Assembly (NCBI GenBank): GCA_003152325.1
Contig: PLZX01000375.1
Span: forward strand, 1-35,569
DNA length: 35,569 bases
Reading direction: 5' to 3'
Origin: Bryobacterales bacterium
GTDB lineage: Bacteria > Acidobacteriota > Terriglobia > Bryobacterales > Bryobacteraceae
The notes under the pieces were generated by a model, which did not search any database, was not told the origin of the DNA, and saw only the letters and a program-made list of their open reading frames with translations. Both the position numbers and the translations under genes were made by a program. Of this stretch, positions 1 through 9,332 are shown piece after piece. The number at the start of each line of letters is the position of its first letter. The stretch's first letter is position 1.

Positions 1-386
1 TCACGCAGCGGCAGGCTTGCGAAAAAGCCAAACCGCTTTGGAAAATCGCTCACCACCTTCGCCCCATAGTCGTTGGCTTTCCGTGCGAGGCTGCGGGCCT
101 TCTCCGAACCATCGTAGATGTATTCCGACGGAACGACGAACGAGAGAATGGAGGTCTCCGTGCCGTATTTGTCCATCACGGCGAGGGATGTTTCCGGTGT
201 CCACTGGCTGTTCTGGATGTTTGGCTGGAACGCCGGTAGCATGTGATGGTGCACGTCAATCCTGCCGCGCTTGGCGGTCTGTCCCCGCATCGATCCAACC
301 GCGCCGGACGCCGCACAAACTCCCGCGGCTGCGAAAGCTCTCAGGAAATCTCTTCTGCCGCTGCCGTTTCGATGGTGGGTATGCAT
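1..386 (-). CDS. Amidohydrolase-2 family metal-dependent hydrolase, Tat signal, C-terminus truncated by window edge
   Basis: Own translation of the reverse strand (absent from ORF track because it has no stop in the window): MHTHHRNGSGRRDFLRAFAAAGVCAASGAVGSMRGQTAKRGRIDVHHHMLPAFQPNIQNSQWTPETSLAVMDKYGTETSILSFVVPSEYIYDGSEKARSLARKANDYGAKVVSDFPKRFGFFASLPLR; closely parallels the protein at 18917..19951. Confidence 0.85.
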   Translation of the reverse strand, partial: MHTHHRNGSGRRDFLRAFAAAGVCAASGAVGSMRGQTAKRGRIDVHHHMLPAFQPNIQNSQWTPETSLAVMDKYGTETSILSFVVPSEYIYDGSEKARSLARKANDYGAKVVSDFPKRFGFFASLPLR

Positions 387-414
387 TTGTGCTCCATGTA
401 GCGCCTAAATTTAC

Positions 415-428
415 GATACAAGCGTATC
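415..428. promoter_or_regulatory. Inverted repeat GATAC-AAGC-GTATC in divergent intergenic region (candidate operator)
   Basis: Perfect 5-bp arms; similar GATAC/GTATC motifs in the other divergent promoters of the window. Confidence 0.6.
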
Positions 429-594
429 AAAAATGCTGCAGAGTAATACAGGCGCAATGCGGAACCTTTGCCGGCGTGGCCCTGGCGACCCTTGTTATCT
501 TATCCCACCGGCTGTATACTCTTATTTTAGGACGACTGTATCGTATTGTGGTTCAGCGCTAGGGCTCGAGCTCTGGCGGATCGGAGAAGGTTCG

Positions 595-1488
595 ATGTTG
601 GATAAGAGTAACCTCTCACGGCGGTCATACCTATCCGGCACGTTGCTTGCCGGGCTAGTCGCAGCGGCAGCCAGACCGCTCTCGGCGCTCGGAGCGTCCG
701 GCGCCTCTCCCGTTCCTTCCGACAGCAAGATACCGATCGGGCTTGAACTCTTTTCCGTGCGCAACGATCTGGCAAAAGATCTGAATGGTACTATCCGCCG
801 CGTGGTAGCGATGGGTTTCCCGATCCTCGAGTTCTTCGGTCCTTATTACCAGTGGACACCTGCGCAAGCCAAGGACGTTCGGAAGCTCATGGATGACTTG
901 AACGTCCGGTGCCTCTCCACTCACAACGATGTTGCGGCCTTTACGCCCGCAAGCCTACCGAAAACCATCGAATTGAACAGGATTCTGGGCGCTCATTACA
1001 TAGTGATGGTCCGCCGCGAGCCGATCGATAGTATGGATGCCTGGAAACGCGACGTCGCCGATGTGCTGACCGCCGCCAACAACACGCTGAACCAGCACGA
1101 GATGCATGCGGCCTATCATAATCACGAACAGGAATGGCTGCCCATCCAGGGCAAGCTGCCGCTGCAGGTCATCGCGAGCAACACGCCCGCCGACGTGATG
1201 ATGCAGCTGGACGCCGGCACGTGTTTGAAAACCGGCAACGATCCGATTGCCTGGATTGAAAGAAACCCTGGCCGCACCAAATCGGTTCACCTGAAAGAGT
1301 GGACTCCGACGCGAGGCTATCGGGCAGTTCTGGGAGACGATGGCGTCACACCGTGGAGCAATCTTCTCGCCGCGGCGGAAAGCGTCGGTGGAGTGGAGTA
1401 CTACATCCTGGAACAGGAAGAATGCGATTTCGAGCCGATGGACGCTGTGAAGCGAGGCTTGGCGGTCTTTAAGAAGCTGCAAAGCTGA
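595..1488 (+). CDS. Sugar phosphate isomerase/epimerase-like TIM-barrel protein with Tat signal
   Basis: LSRRSYLSGTLLAGLVAAAARPLSA signal; TIM-barrel motifs VRCLSTHND, AAYHNHEQEW, QLDAGTCLKTG, SVHLKEW. Confidence 0.8.
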   Translation: MLDKSNLSRRSYLSGTLLAGLVAAAARPLSALGASGASPVPSDSKIPIGLELFSVRNDLAKDLNGTIRRVVAMGFPILEFFGPYYQWTPAQAKDVRKLMDDLNVRCLSTHNDVAAFTPASLPKTIELNRILGAHYIVMVRREPIDSMDAWKRDVADVLTAANNTLNQHEMHAAYHNHEQEWLPIQGKLPLQVIASNTPADVMMQLDAGTCLKTGNDPIAWIERNPGRTKSVHLKEWTPTRGYRAVLGDDGVTPWSNLLAAAESVGGVEYYILEQEECDFEPMDAVKRGLAVFKKLQS

Positions 1489-1503
1489 AGCAAAGGAGGT
1501 CAC

Positions 1504-2466
1504 GTGGATAGTTCACGCAGGTTGTTCTTGCGATCCGGCACGGCACTCGCCGCTGCGATCTCCGCATCGTCATCGTCGATGGCTGCGCCACAGCAGGATC
1601 CCAGCTTCTTCAAGCCGCCCGAAATCCTGCCGCCCATCCCACCAGCCTCCGCCCTGCAAGTTCCGAAGATCAAGTTCGGAAACGTGGAGGTGAGCCGGGT
1701 TGTGGTCGGCTGCAATCCCTTCTACGGCTGGTCGCACTTCAACAGCACCCTGGACACGGTGATGAAGGAATGGTACACGCAGGACCGCGTCTGCGATGTG
1801 CTGCACCAGTGTAATCGTTTCGGCATTACCGCGTTCAATTACCTGCACATCGGCCGCGCGCTGGCGGACTTCGAACGATTCCGCGCCGAAGGCGGACACA
1901 TGCACTTGATTGTCCAGGGAGTGGGTGATCCACAACCAGTGATCCAGGCGCTCAAGCCGCTTGCCATTTATCATCACGGCGAAATGACGGACCGCGCTTT
2001 CCTAGCCGGCAAACTGGATACCGTCCGCGAATACTGCAAGAAGCTGCGGCAAGCCGGCGTGCTGGTGGGCGTGGGATCGCACAAGCCGGAAGTCATCGCG
2101 CAGGTACAGGAAGAAGGCTGGGATGTCGACTTTTTCGCCGGCTGCGTATACAATCGCTCGCGCACGCCGGACGAACTTCGCAAGCTGCTGAACGGGCACG
2201 TGCCACTCGCGCCGCCCGATGTGTATCTGGATACCGACCCGCCGCGCATGTACGCGGTGCTACGTCAAACTAGCAAGCCTTGTTTCGCGTTCAAGATCCT
2301 CGCCGCCGGACGCATCGACACGGCGGAGGGCCTGGACCAGGCATTCAAAACGGCATTTGCAAGCATCAAGCCAACCGACGGCGTTTTCGTCGGCATGTTT
2401 CCGCGAATCAAAGAACAGGTGAGAGACAACGCTGAGCGTGTCCATCGCGTCCTGGTGAGCGATTAA
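1504..2466 (+). CDS. Tat-exported hypothetical TIM-barrel/aldo-keto-reductase-like protein
   Basis: GTG start after AAAGGAGG; SSRRLFLRSGTALAAAISA signal; FGNVEVSRVVVGCNPFYGW N-terminal motif. Confidence 0.65.
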   Translation: MDSSRRLFLRSGTALAAAISASSSSMAAPQQDPSFFKPPEILPPIPPASALQVPKIKFGNVEVSRVVVGCNPFYGWSHFNSTLDTVMKEWYTQDRVCDVLHQCNRFGITAFNYLHIGRALADFERFRAEGGHMHLIVQGVGDPQPVIQALKPLAIYHHGEMTDRAFLAGKLDTVREYCKKLRQAGVLVGVGSHKPEVIAQVQEEGWDVDFFAGCVYNRSRTPDELRKLLNGHVPLAPPDVYLDTDPPRMYAVLRQTSKPCFAFKILAAGRIDTAEGLDQAFKTAFASIKPTDGVFVGMFPRIKEQVRDNAERVHRVLVSD

Positions 2467-2504
2467 GCTTGACCATGGCTGTTCCAACAACAGGAGAGCA
2501 CTCT

Positions 2505-3707
2505 ATGCAATACCAAAAGCGGGTCGCCCTCGGATCGATCCTCACGGCCCTGGCCTTTTGCATCACTGCGTACGGGCAGGAGCCTCCCGCCAACGCGGCG
2601 TACCAGGCGGAATTAGAGCGGCAGTGGAGGGCTCACCCGACCTTGACTCTCGGCTCGCCCGCCCCGGATTTCCAGCTACCAGGGATCGACGGTAAGACAC
2701 ACACGCTCGGCGAATATAAAGACAGTCCTATCCTTGCGATTCTGTTTACCTGCAACCACTGCCCGGCGGCCCAGATGTATGAGGCACGGATCAAAGGCAT
2801 GGTGAAGGAATACGGGCCGAAGGGCGTTGCCATTGTTGCCATTCAACCCAATGCCCCGGCCGCGGCCGGGCCACGCGAAATGAACTACACGGATGTCGAA
2901 GACACCCTGGAAGGCATGATCATCCGCGCGCAATTCCGCCATTTCAATTTTCCCTACGTTTACGACGGCGAAACGCAGGCGGTGGCGGAAAAGTTTGGGC
3001 CGAAGGCGACGCCGCACTTATTCCTGTTCGACAAGGACCGGAAACTTCAATACGAAGGCCGCGTGGACGACAACATGCGCGAAGCGCTGGTGAAGACCAC
3101 CGATGCCCGCAACGCCCTGGATGCCATGGTGGCGGGCCGGCCGGTTCCCGTGGCGCATACGGCCGTGTTCGGCTGCGCGACCAAATGGAAATCGCAGGTG
3201 GAGGGAAAGCAGCGCGAAGCGAAAGAATTTGCCGCATTGCCGGTGACCCTGGAACTGGCCACCGAGGAATTGCTCAAGAAACTGCGCACGAATCCTACAG
3301 GCAAGGTACTGATGATTAATCTCTGGGCCACCTGGTGCGGTCCCTGCGTCTCGGAATTTCACGACCTGCTGACGACATTCCTCTGGTATCGCAGCCGTGA
3401 TTTCGAACTCGTCACTGTATCCACTGATTCGCCGGATGCGAAGGCCACTGTCCAGAAGTTTCTTGAGAAGGAGCACTCAGCCGTCCGCAACTACCAGTTC
3501 GCCTCCGACGACATCTACGGACTGCAGGCAGCCTTTGATCCAAAGTGGGAATCGGGCGTCCCCTTTACGATGGTCCTTGCCCCGGATGGCAAAGTGATCT
3601 ATCGCGAAGAAGGCGAGGTGAACCTACTCGCCTTGCGCCGGGCGATCCTCGCCAATCTGCCGGACCAGGCCTGGGTGGGGAACGCCGCATATTGGGCCCA
3701 GCAATAG
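2505..3707 (+). CDS. Two-domain thioredoxin-fold protein (redoxin/AhpC-TSA-like plus TlpA-like domain), exported
   Basis: Domain 1 LGSPAPDFQLPGIDGKTHTL...LFTCNHCPAAQ; domain 2 MINLWATWCGPCVSEFHDLL; N-terminal signal peptide; start at ATG 2505 after AGGAGAG. Confidence 0.8.
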   Translation: MQYQKRVALGSILTALAFCITAYGQEPPANAAYQAELERQWRAHPTLTLGSPAPDFQLPGIDGKTHTLGEYKDSPILAILFTCNHCPAAQMYEARIKGMVKEYGPKGVAIVAIQPNAPAAAGPREMNYTDVEDTLEGMIIRAQFRHFNFPYVYDGETQAVAEKFGPKATPHLFLFDKDRKLQYEGRVDDNMREALVKTTDARNALDAMVAGRPVPVAHTAVFGCATKWKSQVEGKQREAKEFAALPVTLELATEELLKKLRTNPTGKVLMINLWATWCGPCVSEFHDLLTTFLWYRSRDFELVTVSTDSPDAKATVQKFLEKEHSAVRNYQFASDDIYGLQAAFDPKWESGVPFTMVLAPDGKVIYREEGEVNLLALRRAILANLPDQAWVGNAAYWAQQ

Positions 3708-3790
3708 CTACAACCAGGCTGGCATGCCATCTTCCGGATGCCAGGATGGAAATCCCCGGATTAGAGGGAGCACGCTTGAAAGAGTAAGGT

Positions 3791-3808
3791 AGCCGTGTGC
3801 ACACGGCT
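3791..3808. repeat. 18-bp perfect palindrome AGCCGTGTGCACACGGCT in intergenic region
   Basis: Self reverse-complementary by inspection. Confidence 0.8.
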
Positions 3809-3874
3809 GCCTCTACCAGTTACCAGCGAGGCAAGGGACTTTCGACATCCTTGCCTGTCCTTTGGGAGAAAACG

Positions 3875-4375
3875 ATGTTCGAAAAGTACATGATTTGTAC
3901 CCGGGACTTTGGCAATGTGTCCAGCAATGGACAAGTAACCGGTTTCCAGGTGAAGATTCGCATCAACTACTACCGCGGGTGCTACCTGTCTATGATCGAT
4001 ACGCTCCGATTGGTTGTCGACGGACAGGAGTACCCAACCAGTCATATGATGTTTTCGGTTCCCGAACACGGCCCGAATGTCACCAGCCCGGCAAAGGTCT
4101 ATACATTCGCTGAATTGGCCAAGGCAACTGCTGTCAGATGGTTCTTTGGGGATGCCGCTACGCTTACCGTTGAGAAACCCGGCGGGCTCTCGACAGGTAT
4201 GCACAACCTGCAACTGGGCCTCTTCATCCGCAACTCCTACGTGCCCCGGTTCGATCCGGAAGGCCTGTTCTCCTTCTTTGGCGGCGGAGAGCGCGGCGCG
4301 AATGGCGCAACGGGTTACGGCATTCCGCCCAACCCGCTGCCCCTGGTGGCCAGTAAGAGAATGAGCCTTGTGTAG
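3875..4375 (+). CDS. C-glycoside deglycosidase beta-subunit-like protein (DUF6379/CGDB-like), no signal peptide
   Basis: MFEKYMICTRDFGNVSSNGQVTGFQVKIRINYYRGCYLSMIDTLRLVVDGQEYP; small beta protein immediately upstream of an isomerase-like alpha partner, as in known CarBC/DfgAB/DgpBC-type systems. Confidence 0.7.
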   Translation: MFEKYMICTRDFGNVSSNGQVTGFQVKIRINYYRGCYLSMIDTLRLVVDGQEYPTSHMMFSVPEHGPNVTSPAKVYTFAELAKATAVRWFFGDAATLTVEKPGGLSTGMHNLQLGLFIRNSYVPRFDPEGLFSFFGGGERGANGATGYGIPPNPLPLVASKRMSLV

Positions 4376-4398
4376 CGAGAAAAGGAGACATACAAACC

Positions 4399-5475
4399 GT
4401 GACACGAAAAGATTTCTTGAAAACTGTTGGCGCCTCGGCCATAACTGCTGCCGTCTCGTCATCCTTTAACTCCGCGGTTGCCGCTTCTGCAAACGCGCTA
4501 CTCAAGCGCGGAGTCACTCTGTACAGTTACCAGGAGGCGTATTATACGCACGAGATGTCTCTGGAGGATTGTCTTTCGGAGGCTTCGACCATCGGCGCCA
4601 CCCACATTCAAATCCTCCCCGAAGAGATGGTCCCCGATTTCCCCAATCCGTCCGACCGATGGCTGGGCCAGTGGAAAGATTGGATGGCCAAGTATCACCT
4701 GGTTCCCGACACGTATTGCCAGTTCCAAGATACAGTGCTCATGAAGGGTGTTGATCAGTCGCTGGACGACGGATTGGCGATGCTGGAGAGGGATCTGAAA
4801 CTTGCCAATCGCATGGGCCTGACCAAAATGCGACTGTTGATCGGGACCGATCTTACCGTAGCCGAGAAAGCTATTCCCTTAGCGGAAAAGTACAACGTGT
4901 GGATGGGTTTTGAAATTCACGCACCAGCCAAGCTGGACTCCAAGCTGGTTCACCGCTGGATCGAAATTGCCGACCGTAATAAGACCAAGCACCTGGGACT
5001 GCTGCCCGATTTCGGCATATTTCAGAGCAAGCCTTCACGCGTCCAGCGTGACCGGTCGATTCGGGATGGCCTGCTAACCGAAAGTATCGCCCATTACGTC
5101 GAAGAAGAGTGGGCAAAGAAGACCCCAAAGCAGGCGGTGGCGGCGGAAGTGGCCAAGCGGAACCCGAAGCCGGGCGACACGCAGTATGTCACTTCGATTT
5201 ACAACATTCACATGGAGGACCCGAAGATGGTCGTCCAACTCAAGGGATACATTCAGAACATGCACACCAAGTTCTGGGAGATGACCGAGGATTATCACGA
5301 GTATTGCATCCCCTACGAACAGGTGATCCCCGTGCTGCTAGAGGGAGGCGTTGAGGCGTCTCTCTCCAGTGAATACGAGGGACAGCGCTCCACGCAAGAT
5401 GTGTCAACCACTGACGAGTGCGAACAGGTCCGCAGGCACCACGTCATGCTGAAGCGCTTGTTGGGCGAAGCGTAG
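4399..5475 (+). CDS. C-glycoside deglycosidase alpha-subunit-like TIM-barrel protein with Tat-like signal
   Basis: GTG start; TRKDFLKTVGASAITAAVSSS; LLKRGVTLYSYQEAYYTHEMSLEDCLSEAS; GFEIHAPAKLDSKLVHRWIEIADR; GVEASLSSEYEGQR. Confidence 0.7.
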   Translation: MTRKDFLKTVGASAITAAVSSSFNSAVAASANALLKRGVTLYSYQEAYYTHEMSLEDCLSEASTIGATHIQILPEEMVPDFPNPSDRWLGQWKDWMAKYHLVPDTYCQFQDTVLMKGVDQSLDDGLAMLERDLKLANRMGLTKMRLLIGTDLTVAEKAIPLAEKYNVWMGFEIHAPAKLDSKLVHRWIEIADRNKTKHLGLLPDFGIFQSKPSRVQRDRSIRDGLLTESIAHYVEEEWAKKTPKQAVAAEVAKRNPKPGDTQYVTSIYNIHMEDPKMVVQLKGYIQNMHTKFWEMTEDYHEYCIPYEQVIPVLLEGGVEASLSSEYEGQRSTQDVSTTDECEQVRRHHVMLKRLLGEA

Positions 5476-5496
5476 ACTGGAGTAGGGAGACCGAAC

Positions 5497-6324
5497 TCAA
5501 CCGGCCACGGGAGCGGACCGGCCCTTCACCGACAGCAGTTGCTGTAAATCCCCGGCGCATCGCCGTAAGGATGCGACCAACTCATTCTCAATCACGTCGA
5601 AGCGTACTGTCGGTACTGGAATCGAGATGGCGGCCAGTTCGCCTTCAAGTCCCATCACTGCAGCTCCGATCGCGCTAATTCCCTCCGAATGATCCTCCCG
5701 GTCATACGCAATACCGGTCTTGCGTATTTGGGCCAGTTCCGCATCAAGTTGCGGCCAGGTGCGCGCGGCTGTGCCGTCGCTCGCCGTCAGACGGATGCGG
5801 AGTTTGAGACGGGCAAACGATTCGGGATCGAGAGCCGCCAGCATCGCTTTGCCGTTGGCGGTGCAGTGCAGCGGAAAGGAAACCCCCACCGCAGATACCG
5901 CCCGAAGACGATGCGTTCCCTGGACCTGGTCGACGAACACGGCTTTCACGCCATCGAGCAGCGCGAGATCTACCGTCTCCCCCGTCTCACGCGATAGTTC
6001 TTCCAAGTAGGGCCGGGCTAGCTGCGCCAGCTCAAACCGCACGGACTTGGCAATCTGCACCAGCGCCGGGCCCAACCGTACACGCGCGGTGGGAGAAGCG
6101 GCAATCAGGAAGTTCTCATCGTCCAGCGCTCCTACAATTCGCTGAACGGTGGAACGCGGCAAACTCAATTCCTTCGCCAGTTGGCCGAGGCTCAGCCCCT
6201 GGTTCTTTCCCTCAAGGGCACGCAGAATGTCGGCGGCCCTGGCAATTACCTGGATTCCCGGTCTCGCACCTGCAGACGTGGCGCGCGGAGACCGCCCTGC
6301 CGATCTTGCTTGGTCTTTTTCCAT
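5497..6324 (-). CDS. IclR-family transcriptional regulator
   Basis: Winged HTH QVIARAADILRALEGKNQGLSLGQLAKELSLPRSTVQRIVGAL and effector domain GETVDLALLDGVKAVFVDQVQGTHRLRAVSAVGVSFPLHCTANGKAMLA. Confidence 0.95.
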   Translation of the reverse strand: MEKDQARSAGRSPRATSAGARPGIQVIARAADILRALEGKNQGLSLGQLAKELSLPRSTVQRIVGALDDENFLIAASPTARVRLGPALVQIAKSVRFELAQLARPYLEELSRETGETVDLALLDGVKAVFVDQVQGTHRLRAVSAVGVSFPLHCTANGKAMLAALDPESFARLKLRIRLTASDGTAARTWPQLDAELAQIRKTGIAYDREDHSEGISAIGAAVMGLEGELAAISIPVPTVRFDVIENELVASLRRCAGDLQQLLSVKGRSAPVAG

Positions 6325-6334
6325 TTCCCTATTA

Positions 6335-6355
6335 GTGTATCTAATCGCGATGCAC
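6335..6355. promoter_or_regulatory. Imperfect inverted repeat GTGTATC-N7-GATGCAC just upstream of iclR start (candidate autoregulatory operator)
   Basis: 6 of 7 arm positions complementary; 10 nt between IR and ATG at 6324. Confidence 0.5.
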
Positions 6356-6430
6356 GCAAATCATTGAGGTATGCTGCATGGTTTCTTGAGTTTTACTGAT
6401 GGGTGCCGCCGGGCGGGTGGAAATGGGAGG

Positions 6431-7138
6431 CTATCGAGAGGAAATCGCTTCGGCCGGTCGATGGTTGAGCCGGAGTGACATTCGCAGGAGAGCAGAGCCG
6501 AGCGCCGCGAAATAGGAGTCAGTATACGGCACGCGGCCGCGTTCGTGGCCTTGCGGATTGTCCCAAGACTCAATCGGGTAGGCTTCGACAATCGTCCTGT
6601 AATCGAGGTACTGAACGCTGCTTGCTTCCTCGGCACACGCCGACATCTGGTCATTGAGCCGGTCGAAAAAGGTCTGATGAACTTCGCCGCTTTTCGGCGA
6701 CGGCGGACAAACGCAGAAAATCAAGGGAACTGCCATTTGGGAAGATATGGCGCGCACCGCGCGAACCAGTTCCTGGGCGTTTGCCTCGATCTGCGAAAGC
6801 CCCGCCTCGCCGTACTTTTCAATCTGGCCGAGGTCCTCCCAGCGAACCAGCAGGATGTTGATGCCATCGTGGTTTTGCGCGAACACACTGGTCAGGTCAA
6901 GCAGCGTCTGCAGGGGTTGGTTGTAAGGGGCGAACGCGACATCGGATACAGTGTCGTGGGCTCTCGCCCAGACATCCAGAACAGACTGTAGTGGAGCGGC
7001 ATTGAAGGTGGCGCTGATTCGAAATTCCTGGACAAACCTCGGGTTAGACGTGGCACTCCTTAAAGAGATCCAATAATGCAGATCCCACACGAAGATCTGG
7101 ACGAGTCCGTCCGGCGGGCTGGCAGTGTCATCGCACAA
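6431..7138 (-). CDS. Stand-alone protein resembling the SGNH-like N-terminal domain of FkbH-type proteins
   Basis: FRISATFNAAPLQSVLDVWARAHDTVSDVAFAPYNQPLQTLLDLTSVFAQNHDGINILLVRWEDL resembles the FkbH N-terminal region (FAPYNQ...NxxGxNxxLVRxED); no HAD domain follows. Confidence 0.6.
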   Translation of the reverse strand: MCDDTASPPDGLVQIFVWDLHYWISLRSATSNPRFVQEFRISATFNAAPLQSVLDVWARAHDTVSDVAFAPYNQPLQTLLDLTSVFAQNHDGINILLVRWEDLGQIEKYGEAGLSQIEANAQELVRAVRAISSQMAVPLIFCVCPPSPKSGEVHQTFFDRLNDQMSACAEEASSVQYLDYRTIVEAYPIESWDNPQGHERGRVPYTDSYFAALGSALLRMSLRLNHRPAEAISSR

Positions 7139-7173
7139 CTGCGAAAAGCTCGTCGTGTAGCGCTGAACAATAA

Positions 7174-7208
7174 CGGTACATCAGTACTGTTATATGATAC
7201 ATTATATC
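7174..7208. promoter_or_regulatory. Candidate operator: CGGTACATCAGTACTGTTAT followed by GATACATTATATC
   Basis: The 20-mer at 7174-7193 matches 17118-17137 at 18/20 positions; lies between divergent genes. Confidence 0.55.
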
Positions 7209-7249
7209 TGAATCCATCCGGATGCGCAAGCAAAACAACGCCGTTTCCG

Positions 7250-8356
7250 ATGGTGTGCGTCATCATCGCCCATGTCGAGGTGAATGTGGAAAAACGAATT
7301 GGCCGAAGGAACTTCTTAGGTAAAGCCGCCGCCGTCGCAGCCTTGCCTCTGGTCGCCCGCGAAGGCATCGCAGACAGCCCGCAGCCATCCCCAAAGCGAA
7401 TCTCCGTCGAGGAACATTGGACCAACCCGGACATGGGCGGGTCACAAAGGCCAAGAACCTGGCTAACGGAAACGCGGCTGGGAACCACTCCCGAGCGGGT
7501 TCGCCGCATCGGGGATCTTGGGGATCTACGGTTGTCCGACATGGACCGCGACGGAATTGCGATGCAGGTTATCGGCGGCACCTCACTGCAGGCCATCACC
7601 GACACTGCCAAAGCCATCGAATTAGCCAAGAAGAGCAACGACGTTCAGGCCGCCCTGATCGAGAAGCACCCCAGCCGGTTCGCCGCCTTCGCTTCGATTC
7701 CGACACAGGACCCGAAGGCCGCAGCTGACGAACTGGAGCGCGCCGTGAAGCAACTCGGCTTCAAGGGCGCCATGGTCGGGGGCCGGGCGAACGGCGAGTT
7801 CCTCGACCTGGATAAGTATCGCGTGCTATGGGAGCGCGCAGCGGCTCTTGAAGCGCCAATCTACATCCATCCTTCGGACCCGACTCCGGACGTTCTTGAG
7901 CCCTACGCGTCACGGCCCGTGCTCTACGGGAACACCTGGGTATGGGGCGTTGAGACCGCCACCCACGCGCTGCGTGTGATTGCCAGCGGCATGTTCGACG
8001 CTTACCCCAGGGCGCAGATCATCTTGGGACATTTGGGCGAATCGCTCCCCTCGTTGCTGGGCCGCTTTGATGAGGGGCTGTCTTCCGTGAAACCCGAATC
8101 CAAGGGAATCAAGAAGGTGCTCTCGGCCTACATCAAAGAGAACATCATGATCACCACCAGCGGCTGGTATCAGCCGGAAGCTCTGGTCTGCGCCATCAGC
8201 GCGATGGGGGCCGACCGCATCATGTTCGCAACCGACTATCCGTGGGTGGATGCATCTCTCGCGATCAAGATGTTCGAGCAGACGCCGATGAGCGCCTCCG
8301 ATCGCGGAAAGATCTACCATGGCAATGCAGAGCGATTTCTGAAGGTGAAGGTTTAG
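7250..8356 (+). CDS. Amidohydrolase-2 family protein (ACMSD / gamma-resorcylate decarboxylase-like), Tat signal
   Basis: GRRNFLGKAAAVAALPLVA; RISVEEHW; HPSRFAAFASIPTQDPKAAADELERAV; YIHPSDP; IILGHLGESLPSLLGR; MFATDYPW. Start chosen at ATG 7250; GTG 7280 or 7286 also possible. Confidence 0.85.
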   Translation: MVCVIIAHVEVNVEKRIGRRNFLGKAAAVAALPLVAREGIADSPQPSPKRISVEEHWTNPDMGGSQRPRTWLTETRLGTTPERVRRIGDLGDLRLSDMDRDGIAMQVIGGTSLQAITDTAKAIELAKKSNDVQAALIEKHPSRFAAFASIPTQDPKAAADELERAVKQLGFKGAMVGGRANGEFLDLDKYRVLWERAAALEAPIYIHPSDPTPDVLEPYASRPVLYGNTWVWGVETATHALRVIASGMFDAYPRAQIILGHLGESLPSLLGRFDEGLSSVKPESKGIKKVLSAYIKENIMITTSGWYQPEALVCAISAMGADRIMFATDYPWVDASLAIKMFEQTPMSASDRGKIYHGNAERFLKVKV

Positions 8357-8360
8357 TTCA

Positions 8361-9329
8361 ATGACTGATCCCGCACGAGCGCAGAATCGGACCCGCGAGG
8401 AAATTCGCACCCGCGGAGCCATTTTCAATATCAACGAAGGCATCGACATCGATAACGGCCAGGACTGCATCACCCGCCTGATCGGCTGGCCCGGCGTGGG
8501 CACCCGCATGGTGGCGTTCCACCTTCTCATCCATAAGCCCGGCGGCAGCTTTGCCATGGAGAGCCATCCGATTTCCGAAGAGTGCATCACCTGCATTCGA
8601 GGCAAGGGCGAAGTCAATCTGGGCAACGGCTGGGAGAAGGTGGAAGCCGGCAACGTGGTTTTCGTACCCATCGGTTGCGCCCACGCGACGCGCTGCGATC
8701 CGTCCTCCAAGGAGGACTTCGTCGGGTTGTCCTATACCTGCCCTCCTTTGCTCGAGTATTACCAGGAGATCGGCCTCATGGCGAATGGTGAATTCGACAC
8801 CACGAAGATCGATCTCCTGCTTCTCAACGCGCGGCGCGACTCCATTCCGAAACAGTGCGTCATGAAGCCCAACGAACTCGGCGGAGCCGACCGGGCCGAA
8901 GTGAAAGGTTACGCCGAAGTGGCCCGTAGCGGCGGCATCTTCAATATCTATCGGGGCGCGCCGTTTGGCGCCTATGGCGGGGCGATGAAGTTCATTGTTT
9001 GGCCGGGCGTAGGGGCCAAGCACTGCGGGTTGCACAACGCCTGCCACAAACCGGGCATTGCGTTCAAACCGCACGTTCATCCCATCGCTGAAGACGCGGT
9101 GATGTTTTGGGACGGCGAAGGGATGGCCTATCTGGAGAGCCGCTGGATTGAGTGCTCGGAAGGCGACATCCTGTACGCTCCCGCGCTGGTGCGGCACGGA
9201 ACGGCTTGCCGCGAGGGCCAGCGTGGCCCGATGAACTCAAGCGGCTGCGCCTCACCGCCACAGTTCGACCTCTACCAATTGGCCGGGTATCTAAAGGATG
9301 GCCAGTTCGTCGATTTCCCGGTGGAGTAA
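8361..9329 (+). CDS. Bicupin protein (two cupin domains)
   Basis: Repeated cupin halves: KPGGSFAMESHPISEECITCIRGKGEV...GNVVFVPIGCAHATR and KPGIAFKPHVHPIAEDAVMFWDGEG...GDILYAPALVRHGT. Confidence 0.85.
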   Translation: MTDPARAQNRTREEIRTRGAIFNINEGIDIDNGQDCITRLIGWPGVGTRMVAFHLLIHKPGGSFAMESHPISEECITCIRGKGEVNLGNGWEKVEAGNVVFVPIGCAHATRCDPSSKEDFVGLSYTCPPLLEYYQEIGLMANGEFDTTKIDLLLLNARRDSIPKQCVMKPNELGGADRAEVKGYAEVARSGGIFNIYRGAPFGAYGGAMKFIVWPGVGAKHCGLHNACHKPGIAFKPHVHPIAEDAVMFWDGEGMAYLESRWIECSEGDILYAPALVRHGTACREGQRGPMNSSGCASPPQFDLYQLAGYLKDGQFVDFPVE

Positions 9330-9332
9330 GCG

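Noticed and set aside
17-562. Plus-strand ORF of 181 aa at the window start
   Set aside because: Antisense to the truncated amidohydrolase and extending over the divergent promoter
7910-9197. Minus-strand ORFs 7910-8710 and 8358-9197
   Set aside because: Antisense to the amidohydrolase and bicupin genes; no recognisable domain
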